64,000 nt of DNA. It comes from Gaiellasilicea sp963789355 (GTDB lineage Bacteria; Actinomycetota; Thermoleophilia; Gaiellales; Gaiellaceae). The number at the start of each line of letters is the position of its first letter. Position 1 is the stretch's first letter. Positions 1 to 6,795 of the stretch are shown piece after piece. The position numbers and the translations under genes were made by a program. The stretch spans positions 186,001-250,000 of the forward strand of contig CAWBKK010000010.1 in the NCBI GenBank assembly GCA_963789355.1. Direction: 5' to 3'. Under the pieces are notes generated by a model that was given only the letters and a program-made list of their open reading frames with translations, was not told where the DNA came from and ran no database searches.

Positions 1-623
1 GCGCGTTCGGCCTCTGGGCCACAGCCTCGCCGCGGCTTCGCCACCTCGTCGCGGGCGCCGAGCGCGCGGACTCGTGGGCGACGGACGCTCACAAGTGGTT
101 GAACGTGCCGTACGACTCCGGGATCGCCTTCTGCGCCGACCCCGAGGCGCACCGGGCGGCGATGTCGGTGCGGGCGAACTATCTCGAGCAGGTCGACCCG
201 GACGCGGCTCGCGACCAGATGGACTGGAACCCGGAGTTCTCCCGCCGCGCACGAGGGTTCCCGATCTACGCGGCGATCCGCGCGCTCGGTCGTGATGGGA
301 TAGCAGCGATGGTCGAACGCTGCTGCGACCACGCGACCCGCTTTGCGGAGCTGCTCGGCTCTGAGCCCAACGTCGAGATCCTCAACGACGTCGTGCTCAA
401 CCAGGTGCTCGTCCGCTTCGGAGACGACGACGAGGTCACGCGCGCGACGATCGCAGCGGTGCAGGGCGAGGGCACCTGCTGGCTCTCGGGCACGGTCTGG
501 CAGGGGAGGGCGGCGATGCGGATCTCGGTCTCGAGCTGGCGGACGAGCGAGAACGACGTCGAGCGCTCGGCCGCTGCGATCCTCGAGGCGGCCACACGGG
601 TCGCCGGCCCGCTGAGGGCGTAA
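1..623 (+). CDS. PLP-dependent decarboxylase/aminotransferase, C-terminal part (5' truncated by window)
   Basis: This is the C-terminal part of a fold-type I PLP enzyme of the group II amino acid decarboxylase family; the reading frame is open from base 3 and the N-terminus lies outside the window. The segment DSWATDAHKWLNVPYDSG contains the Schiff-base lysine in the DAHKW motif. It is clearly homologous along its whole visible length to the next gene, for example both carry VEILNDVVLNQVLVRFGDDDE. The TAA stop is followed at once by the GTG of that gene, so the two are probably cotranscribed. The substrate (an aromatic or acidic amino acid) cannot be read from the sequence. Confidence 0.85.
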   Translation, partial: AFGLWATASPRLRHLVAGAERADSWATDAHKWLNVPYDSGIAFCADPEAHRAAMSVRANYLEQVDPDAARDQMDWNPEFSRRARGFPIYAAIRALGRDGIAAMVERCCDHATRFAELLGSEPNVEILNDVVLNQVLVRFGDDDEVTRATIAAVQGEGTCWLSGTVWQGRAAMRISVSSWRTSENDVERSAAAILEAATRVAGPLRA

Positions 624-1994
624 GTGGAGCCCGTACGGGATCTGTTCGGCCTGACGGCCGACTACGCGGCGCGGTTCCACGACACGCTCGCCGACCGGCC
701 CGTGCGCGCAGCGGCGACCTACGACGAGCTCGTCGAGGCACTCGGCGGCCCGCTGGCGGACGAGGGCGGCGAGGATGTCGAGGTCGTCTCGGAGCTGATC
801 GCGGCCGCCGAGCCCGGCATCGTGGGCACGCAGACCGGGCGCTACTTCGGATTCGTGATCGGCAGCGCGCTGCCGTCGTCGGTCGCTGCGGACTGGCTCG
901 CGACGACGTGGGACCAGGATGCGTTCTCGGTCGTCCTCTCGCCCGCGGCGGCAGCGGTGGAGACCGTTGCAGCAGGATGGCTCGCCGAGTTGCTGAGACT
1001 CCCTGCCGGCGTCTCCAGCGGCTTCGTCACGGGTGCCCAGGGGGCGAACACGACGGCTCTCGCCGCCGCCAGGCAGCACGTTCTCGCCCGCGCGGGCTGG
1101 GACGTCGCGAGAAACGGGCTTCAGGGCTCACCGCCGATCCGGGTTCTCGTCGGTGGCGAGCGTCATGTCACGATCGACCGCTCGCTCCGGCTGCTCGGGC
1201 TCGGAACCGCCGCCCTCGAGCTCGTCCCCGCCGACGGACAGGGGAGGATGCGGGCCGACGCGCTCCGGGACGCGCTCGCGGGAGTGCCCGGCCCCGCGAT
1301 CGTGTGCGCTCAGGCAGGGAACGTGAACTCGGGAGCCGTGGACCCGCTCAGCGAGATCGCGGCCGCCTGCCAGGCCGCGGGCGCCTGGCTCCACGTCGAT
1401 GGGGCCTTCGGCCTCTGGGCGGCGGCGAGCCCCAGGTTCCGGCACCTCACCGAGGGCTGCGAGCGCGCCGACTCGTGGGCGACGGACGCGCACAAGTGGC
1501 TGAACGTCCCGTACGACTCGGGCGTCGTCTTCTGCCGGCACCCGGAGTCGCACGGGGAGGCGATGGCCGTCGCCGCGAGCTATCTCCAGCGCGCCGAGGG
1601 TCGCAGCCCTTCCGACTGGGTGCCGGAGTCGTCGCGCCGCGCCCGCGGCTTTGCGATCTGGGCCGCCCTGCGCTCGCTCGGCCGCAACGGCGTCGCCGAC
1701 CTGGTCGACCGCTGCTGCGACCACGCCCGCGCGTTCGCCGACCTGCTCGGAGCACAGCCGGGCGTCGAGATCCTCAACGACGTGGTGCTCAATCAGGTCC
1801 TCGTTCGCTTCGGCGACGACGACGAGACGACGCGTGAGGTCGTCCGCCGCGTTCAGGCCGACGGCACCTGCTGGCTCGGCGCGACCGACTGGCAGGGCCG
1901 CGCTGCCCTGAGGATCTCCGTCTCCAGCTTCCGGACGACGAGCGACGACGTCGAGCGCAGCGTTGCCGCGATCCTGGCCGCGGCCGCCGCCTAG
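624..1994 (+). CDS. PLP-dependent decarboxylase/aminotransferase family protein
   Basis: A 456-residue PLP enzyme of the pyridoxal-dependent decarboxylase (group II) family, of normal length for the family. HVDGAFGLW is the conserved cofactor-binding Asp segment and Lys291 in DAHKW is the predicted Schiff-base lysine. The GTG start abuts the TAA of the upstream paralogue with no gap, so translation is probably coupled. The close similarity to the upstream gene marks a tandem duplication. Family members decarboxylate amino acids such as tyrosine, tryptophan, glutamate or aspartate; the substrate here is unknown. Confidence 0.87.
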   Translation: MEPVRDLFGLTADYAARFHDTLADRPVRAAATYDELVEALGGPLADEGGEDVEVVSELIAAAEPGIVGTQTGRYFGFVIGSALPSSVAADWLATTWDQDAFSVVLSPAAAAVETVAAGWLAELLRLPAGVSSGFVTGAQGANTTALAAARQHVLARAGWDVARNGLQGSPPIRVLVGGERHVTIDRSLRLLGLGTAALELVPADGQGRMRADALRDALAGVPGPAIVCAQAGNVNSGAVDPLSEIAAACQAAGAWLHVDGAFGLWAAASPRFRHLTEGCERADSWATDAHKWLNVPYDSGVVFCRHPESHGEAMAVAASYLQRAEGRSPSDWVPESSRRARGFAIWAALRSLGRNGVADLVDRCCDHARAFADLLGAQPGVEILNDVVLNQVLVRFGDDDETTREVVRRVQADGTCWLGATDWQGRAALRISVSSFRTTSDDVERSVAAILAAAAA

Positions 1995-2001
1995 CGGCGG
2001 C
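1983..2001. terminator. GC-rich hairpin over the stop codon
   Basis: An 8-bp perfect stem (GCCGCCGC/GCGGCGGC) with a 3-nt loop spans the stop of the decarboxylase gene, in the 23-bp gap before the convergent gatD. There is no T tract, so a role as a terminator for either strand is only possible. Confidence 0.3.
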
Positions 2002-2017
2002 GGTCACACGCCTCACG

Positions 2018-2770
2018 CTAGTAGCGGCCGCCGCGGTCTCGGGCCCGCTGTGCGGAGACCGCGTGCGCCGCGGCCTCGAGGCGGTCCGGCAGCGGCGCGA
2101 GCTCCGGTGGCTCGCCGCCCGACGCGTGCGCCAGCGCCTGGGAGAGCAGCCAGTCGGCGAGCCACGGGTTGCGTGGCAGCAGGGGGCCGTGGAGGTACGT
2201 GCCGATCGCGCGGCCGACGCGGGCGCCCTCGTAGCCGGACTCGCCGTCGTTCCCGAACCCGGCGACGACGCGGCCGAGCGGCTCGGACCCGGGATCGAGC
2301 CGCGTCCGGCCGGCGTGATTCTCGAACCCGGCGATCGTCCGCCGCTCGCCGGGGACGAGCTCGGTCTCGAGCAGGACGTCGCCGATCATCCGGCGCTTCC
2401 CCGCGACCGTCTCGTGCGGGAAGAGGCCGATCCCCGGCATCGAGTCGCCGTGCCGGCCGAGGTAGCCGCGACCGAGCAGCTGGTAGCCGCCGCAGACGGC
2501 GAGCAGCGCCGCTCCCCGTTCAACGGCGGCCGCGATCGCCCGCCCCTTGGCGACGAGGTCGGGCGCGATCAGCGCCTGCTCGCGATCCTGGCCACCACCG
2601 ATGTAGAGCAAGTCGTGCTCGCCCGGCCGGACGTCGCCTCCGACCGAGATCGGCGTCACGTCCAGCTCGTGGCCGCGTAGCGCCGCCCGCCGCGCCAGCA
2701 CAGCGATATTGCCGCGATCGGCGTAGATGTTCAGGTACTCCGGGTAGAGATGCCCGACCCGGATCTTCAC
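2018..2770 (-). CDS. gatD: Lipid II isoglutaminyl synthase, glutamine amidotransferase subunit GatD
   Basis: A 250-residue class I (CobB/CobQ-type) glutamine amidotransferase. The nucleophile Cys is in AVCGGYQ and the catalytic His in GTYLHGPLL, so the triad looks intact. It lies 73 bp downstream of murT on the same strand. In Gram-positive bacteria GatD releases ammonia from glutamine and passes it to MurT, which amidates the D-glutamate of lipid II in the cytoplasm. The murT-gatD pairing makes this role much more likely than cobyric acid synthesis. The GTG start gives MKIRVGHLYPEYLNIYAD, the usual family N-terminus. Confidence 0.93.
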   Translation of the reverse strand: MKIRVGHLYPEYLNIYADRGNIAVLARRAALRGHELDVTPISVGGDVRPGEHDLLYIGGGQDREQALIAPDLVAKGRAIAAAVERGAALLAVCGGYQLLGRGYLGRHGDSMPGIGLFPHETVAGKRRMIGDVLLETELVPGERRTIAGFENHAGRTRLDPGSEPLGRVVAGFGNDGESGYEGARVGRAIGTYLHGPLLPRNPWLADWLLSQALAHASGGEPPELAPLPDRLEAAAHAVSAQRARDRGGRY

Positions 2771-2843
2771 GCCACCGGCCGCCTTACGCTCCGGCCCGGC
2801 AGAGCCGGGCTCCGCGAGCGGCGTCCCGGAGGCGTGAGCGAGC

Positions 2844-4211
2844 TCACGAGCGCTCCCAGTAGGGCTTCGACCAGCCTCGGTCGGCCACGATCCGCTGCAG
2901 CTCGAGCATCGCCGTGTAGGTGGGGAGGACGACCAGCTCGCCGCCGGGCGGGGTCAGCTCGAGTCCACGGTCGAGCGCGCGGCTCAGCGACGGCTCGACC
3001 TCGAGCGCCTCCTCCTGGAGACCGCCGTGGACGCAACGGACTCCCAGCTCGGCGGCCCGGTCGCCGCTGGCGATCAGCCGGTCGGTTCGCCCGAGCAGCG
3101 GCTCGAAGTCGACGTCCCAGATCCAGGAGACGTCCTTCCCGTCCGCGATCGCGTCGTTGAGCGCGACGAGGAGGTTGGAAGGGGCGCCGCCCTCGAGGAG
3201 GGTGTGCACGACCTCGTTGGCGCCGGCAGGGTTCTTGATCAGCAGCACGAGGACGGTCTTGTCGCCGGCCGGGATCCGCTCGAAGCGGCCGAACGCAGCC
3301 CCGAAGCGCTCGAGGCCGGCGCGGATCTCGTCCAGCGACGCCCCCAGCGCCTGTGCGAGCGCCGCTGCCCCGAGTGCGTTGTAGACGTTGTAGAGGCCGG
3401 GCAGCGGAAGCCGGAGTCGAGTCGCGCCGACCGGTGTCTCGAGCAGGAACGAGGCGGCGTGCAGACCGTCGAGCTCGATCTCCGTCGCGCGCACCTGCAG
3501 CTCGGGGCGGGAGTGACCGCACGCCGGGCAGCGATAGTCGCCGAGGTGGCCGACGTATGCGGCTGCGAACTCGTACGGCTGCCCGCAGCGGACGCAGTAG
3601 CGCGAGTCGGCGGCGTGCTGAAGCGTCGGTCGGGCGTGGCGCGGATCGTCGATCCCGTAGGCGATCGCGTTCGGCCGCCCGCGCCCGAGATCGCCCACTT
3701 GCGGGTCGTCCCCGTTGACCGCGAGGACGGTTTCTGCCGGCAGCGTGGCCGTCGCGGCCCGCCAGCGCTCGGCGATGTGCTCGAGCTCGCCGTAGCGGTC
3801 GAGTTGGTCGCGGAAGAGATTCCCGAGCAGCACCGCCCGCGGCCGAACGCGCCGGATCACCTCCGGCAGCGCGCCCTCGTCGACCTCGAGCAGCCCGAGG
3901 TCGGCGTCACGCTCGGCGAGCAGGGTGGAGGCGACTCCGGAGACGAGATTCGCACCCGAGCGGTTCCAGGCGAGCTTGCGAGTCCGCTCGAGGATCTCGG
4001 CCGCCATCGCCGTCGTCGTCGTCTTCCCGTTCGTCGCCGAGACGACGGCCGCGCCGTCCCGAAGCCGGGCCGCGAGCGCGTCGATCGCGCCCGGGTCGAG
4101 CTTCCAGAGCAGCTTGCCGGGCAGCGTCGTGCCGCCGCCGGCACCCGCGACCCGGGAGAGCTTCGAGGCAGCGCGCGCGGCGAAGGATTCGACGGCAAGG
4201 CGGGTGCTCAT
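2844..4211 (-). CDS. murT: Lipid II isoglutaminyl synthase, Mur ligase-like subunit MurT
   Basis: A 455-residue Mur ligase homologue. The ATP-binding loop is SATNGKTTTTAM, the central Mur ligase domain carries an inserted CxxC...CxxC zinc ribbon (YCVRCG...YRCPACG), and the C-terminus is the MurT-type DUF1727 domain. MurT activates the alpha-carboxylate of D-Glu in lipid II with ATP for amidation with GatD. The frame stays open 71 codons further upstream, but the ATG at 4211 begins a Mur-ligase-like N-terminus (MSTRLAVESFAARAA), and the upstream part would run across the regulatory region shared with the divergent protease. A TACGCT element lies 9 nt before this ATG. Confidence 0.92.
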   Translation of the reverse strand: MSTRLAVESFAARAASKLSRVAGAGGGTTLPGKLLWKLDPGAIDALAARLRDGAAVVSATNGKTTTTAMAAEILERTRKLAWNRSGANLVSGVASTLLAERDADLGLLEVDEGALPEVIRRVRPRAVLLGNLFRDQLDRYGELEHIAERWRAATATLPAETVLAVNGDDPQVGDLGRGRPNAIAYGIDDPRHARPTLQHAADSRYCVRCGQPYEFAAAYVGHLGDYRCPACGHSRPELQVRATEIELDGLHAASFLLETPVGATRLRLPLPGLYNVYNALGAAALAQALGASLDEIRAGLERFGAAFGRFERIPAGDKTVLVLLIKNPAGANEVVHTLLEGGAPSNLLVALNDAIADGKDVSWIWDVDFEPLLGRTDRLIASGDRAAELGVRCVHGGLQEEALEVEPSLSRALDRGLELTPPGGELVVLPTYTAMLELQRIVADRGWSKPYWERS

Positions 4212-4263
4212 CAGGTCGCGAGCGTACCCGTCGTCCAGGGCCTTGGATCGGCCAAACCGGGAT

Positions 4264-4277
4264 CCCTCGTTCGAGGG
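4264..4277. repeat. 14-bp inverted repeat in divergent intergenic region
   Basis: CCCTCG-TT-CGAGGG is a perfect 6-bp inverted repeat between the divergent murT and subtilase genes. It could be an operator or a small hairpin; no function is assigned. Confidence 0.4.
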
Positions 4278-4284
4278 AACTTCC

Positions 4285-4395
4285 GCCGCCGTAACCCGAA
4301 AGGGGGAGGAGCCCGCCCGTTTACGCGCATACGGTCTGCGCGGTTCCACCAGCTGGTTGCGGGGTTGTAGGTCCGGCTGAGCGATTTCATGCGGC
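4285..4395 (+). promoter_or_regulatory. Possible c-di-AMP (ydaO-type) riboswitch or other structured leader
   Basis: The leader of the subtilase gene contains AACCCGAAAGGGGGAGGAGC close to its 5' end. This resembles the conserved 5' block of ydaO/yuaA c-di-AMP riboswitches (AAUCCGAAAGG...GGAGGAACC). GCCGC at 4285-4289 can pair with GCGGC at 4391-4395 to close the element as a P1 helix. The conserved GGGGUUAAUC-type block is not obvious, so the match is incomplete. In actinobacteria this riboswitch class controls cell-wall hydrolases and other exported proteins. Confidence 0.3.
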
Positions 4396-4423
4396 CCGTG
4401 CTTCGGCGCGGACAAGGAGAACA

Positions 4424-6583
4424 ATGGGAAGATTCACAGGCGGCAACCCGGGAGACGTGCGCAAGAGCGCCCTCTGGGGTTCCGGAAACCGCGGTGGAGA
4501 GCACCGCTCGAACGCGCTCTGGGGCAAGGGTGGCAGGGGCGCCATCGTGACGATGGTGTCCGCGCTCATGCTGTCGCTGGCTGCCGGCTCGGTTACGGGT
4601 CGCGATGCTGCGGCTGTCGCTGCCTCGCTCCCGGCGACGTCGGTCGAGGAAGGCCTGCTCGAGCGGGCGCAGGCGAACCCGGGAGAGAAGTTCCGCATCA
4701 TCGTCCAGAGCGTTGCGGGCGCGGAGGCGGCGGAGTCGGCTTTCGACGGTGTCGAGAAGCAGGACGACCGGCAGCTCAGGAAGGACGAGGAGCGGGCCGA
4801 GAAGGCCGAGAAGTCGGCCAAGGAGCGGGCTTCCAAGTCCAAGACCAAGGCGGCGAAGGAGCAGGCGAAGGCAGAGCGCGAGCGGTATCGCGCCGAGCGG
4901 GACGCCATCCGGATCCTGCAGCGGTCGGCTGACGGCGAGCTCGACGACCGGTTCGACTTCATCGGCGGTGTCTCGCTCGAGATGTCGGGTCGCCGACTGG
5001 CGAAGCTGGCCGGGATCCCGGGTCTCGTCATCACCGAGGACGTGGAGATCCAGCTGCTCGACGGCGGGTCCTCATACGGTTCGTCCGCGGGTCAGCTGAA
5101 GTTCTCCTCGAAGCAGCTCTGGGCCCACGAGACCGGAGTCAGTGCGCTCTGGTACGTGACGCCGGCGAAAATGCCTGCGATCGCGATCGTGGACTCCGGG
5201 ATCGACGAGACGCTGCCCGACTTCGCGGGCCGGGAGATCAAGCAGGTCAACTTCGTCAGCTCCGGCAAGACGAACGGCTCACGTGACGGTCGCGGTCACG
5301 GCAGCTTCGTCGCGGGCATCGCGGCGGGCTCGGCGCCGGGCTACGCCGGCGTTGCTCCGAATGCTCCGCTCGTCTCGCTCGACGTCATGGACGACTCCGG
5401 TTCAGGCCGGACGAGCGACGTGATCGCGGCGACCGAGTGGATCTTCGAGCACCACAAGGAGCACAACATCAAGGTCGCGAACTACTCGCTGCACGGCGGC
5501 GGCAAGGCTCACTTCTACGACGATCCGCTGAACAAGGCGGTCTCGAAGCTGTGGCATGCCGGCGTGACGGTGATCGCGGCTGCGGGCAACTACGGCAAGG
5601 ACGGGGCCCCGAGCGGCGTGCTCTTCGCTCCCGGTAACAACCCGTTCGTCGTCACCGTCGGCGCGATCGACATCGGCGGCACCGCCAAGGTGAGCGACGA
5701 CGACCGCGCCCACTGGTCGGCGTACGGCCGGACGCAGGACGGCTTCTGGAAGCCGGAGATCTGCGCGCCGGGCCGGATGATGGTCGGACCGGTCCCGGCG
5801 GGCTCCACGCTCGCGATCGAGAAGGCGAGCAAGATGCGGAGCCCCGGCTACGTGGAGCTCTCCGGAACGTCGTTCGCGACGCCGATCCTCGCCGGGATCG
5901 CGGCTCAGATCCTCGCTCGCAATCCGGAGATGACGCCCGATCAGGTCAAGGGTGCACTCCTGCGGCGGGCCCGTCCGGTTCCGCGCGCGGAGAACAACTC
6001 GTGCGGCGTCGGCCAGGTCAACGCCGTCCGGGCGGTGCTGAATGCGACCACTGCGTCCAACCCGAACAAGGCGCTGAACCAGTTCCTCACGGTCGATCCC
6101 TCGACCGGGCTGACGGTCTTCAATGCGGTCAGCTGGTCGGATGCGATCAAGGCGAACGTCTCCTGGGATGCGGTCTCCTGGAGCGACGTCTCCTGGAGCG
6201 ACGTCTCCTGGGATGCGGTCTCCTGGAGCGATGTCTCCTGGACGGACGTCTCCTGGACCGATGTCTCCTGGAGCGACGTCTCCTGGGAGGACGCGGCCGA
6301 GGAGCATGGCACGCCGGACGGTTCGGGTGTCCCGCTGACGCCGGAGCAGGAAGAGGCGGCCGCCGAGGATCCGGAGCTCGCTCCGATCCCCGGCCCGGGC
6401 GTCCCGGCCCTGCCGACCCTGCCGGCCGCGGAGACGGTCGTCGAGGCAGCTGAAGCTGCCGCCGAAGTGGCGGCGGATGCCGACGAGACAGTGGTGGAGG
6501 CGGCCGAGACCGCGACCGCCGCAGTCCCTGTCGCTCCTGCCGTCCCTGCAGTCCCTGCGGTTCCGGCGCTGCCGCTTCCGTAG
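4424..6583 (+). CDS. Secreted S8 family serine peptidase with ALWG motifs and VSW repeats
   Basis: A 719-residue subtilase. The catalytic triad is visible as Asp257 (AIVDSGID), His292 (GRGHGSF) and Ser483 (SGTSFATP). The N-terminus is unusual: two ALWG motifs (KSALWGSG, SNALWGKG) precede a hydrophobic segment at about residues 42-58 that may be a signal peptide or anchor. A Lys/Glu-rich, probably coiled-coil pro-region follows at about 110-165. After the protease domain come nine tandem VSWxD units (about residues 579-623) and a Pro/Ala/Glu-rich tail. A strong AAGGAG ribosome site precedes the ATG. It is probably exported and acts outside the cell; the substrate is unknown. Confidence 0.9.
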   Translation: MGRFTGGNPGDVRKSALWGSGNRGGEHRSNALWGKGGRGAIVTMVSALMLSLAAGSVTGRDAAAVAASLPATSVEEGLLERAQANPGEKFRIIVQSVAGAEAAESAFDGVEKQDDRQLRKDEERAEKAEKSAKERASKSKTKAAKEQAKAERERYRAERDAIRILQRSADGELDDRFDFIGGVSLEMSGRRLAKLAGIPGLVITEDVEIQLLDGGSSYGSSAGQLKFSSKQLWAHETGVSALWYVTPAKMPAIAIVDSGIDETLPDFAGREIKQVNFVSSGKTNGSRDGRGHGSFVAGIAAGSAPGYAGVAPNAPLVSLDVMDDSGSGRTSDVIAATEWIFEHHKEHNIKVANYSLHGGGKAHFYDDPLNKAVSKLWHAGVTVIAAAGNYGKDGAPSGVLFAPGNNPFVVTVGAIDIGGTAKVSDDDRAHWSAYGRTQDGFWKPEICAPGRMMVGPVPAGSTLAIEKASKMRSPGYVELSGTSFATPILAGIAAQILARNPEMTPDQVKGALLRRARPVPRAENNSCGVGQVNAVRAVLNATTASNPNKALNQFLTVDPSTGLTVFNAVSWSDAIKANVSWDAVSWSDVSWSDVSWDAVSWSDVSWTDVSWTDVSWSDVSWEDAAEEHGTPDGSGVPLTPEQEEAAAEDPELAPIPGPGVPALPTLPAAETVVEAAEAAAEVAADADETVVEAAETATAAVPVAPAVPAVPAVPALPLP
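6158..6292 (+). repeat. Nine tandem 15-bp units encoding VSW[S/D/T/E][D/A]
   Basis: The 15-bp unit GTCTCCTGGAGCGAC and variants are repeated nine times in frame, coding for VSWSD, VSWDA, VSWTD and VSWED pentapeptides. Related SW-rich tails are known from S8 peptidases of actinobacteria and Chloroflexota. Their role is not known to me. Confidence 0.9.
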
Positions 6584-6589
6584 CGAGTC

Positions 6590-6634
6590 GAGGAGCGGGT
6601 TCGGCCGCGAGGCCGGGCCCGCTCCTCACCTTTT
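6590..6634 (+). terminator. Rho-independent terminator after the subtilase gene
   Basis: A perfect 10-bp stem, GAGGAGCGGG (6590-6599) with CCCGCTCCTC (6618-6627), is followed by ACCTTTT, seven bases after the subtilase stop codon. Confidence 0.75.
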
Positions 6635-6733
6635 CGGGTGATTGGCCGGGCCTGCCTCGAACGGGGGATGCTCGGCCCCCATTTGCGGCATACCCTCCAA
6701 TTCGGCCACGGCGGCCGGGCTGGAATAGCTGCT

Positions 6734-6758
6734 TTCGATTTCTGCGGTATCGAAGGAG
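6734..6758 (+). promoter_or_regulatory. Hairpin abutting a ribosome-binding site
   Basis: TTCGAT (6734-6739) and ATCGAA (6749-6754) form a 6-bp stem. The last two bases of the 3' arm are the first two of the AAGGAG Shine-Dalgarno at 6753-6758. The hairpin could limit access to the site for the short leader ORF and, by coupling, the GGDEF/HD-GYP gene. Confidence 0.4.
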
Positions 6759-6768
6759 ACACGCGGCA

Positions 6769-6795
6769 ATGAAGGGCACAGGCGGATCAGAGTGA
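6769..6795 (+). CDS. Candidate 8-residue leader peptide overlapping the GGDEF/HD-GYP start
   Basis: ATG at 6769, 10 nt after AAGGAG, opens an 8-codon frame (MKGTGGSE) whose TGA stop at 6793 overlaps the GTG start at 6792. The main gene has no good ribosome site of its own at the usual distance, so translational coupling through this leader is plausible. It is supported only by the ribosome site and the overlap. Confidence 0.4.
   Translation: MKGTGGSE

Noticed and set aside
4360..4395. GGCTGAG-like sequence in the subtilase leader as a TPP riboswitch
   Set aside because: The other conserved thi-box segments (for example CCTGATCTGG-like) are missing.
4212..4424. N-terminal extension of MurT by 71 residues
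   Set aside because: It has no Mur ligase similarity and crosses the regulatory region of the divergent subtilase gene.
6158..6292. Regular direct repeats that might suggest a CRISPR array
   Set aside because: The 15-bp units are in frame, without spacers, and encode VSWxD pentapeptides inside a protease gene.
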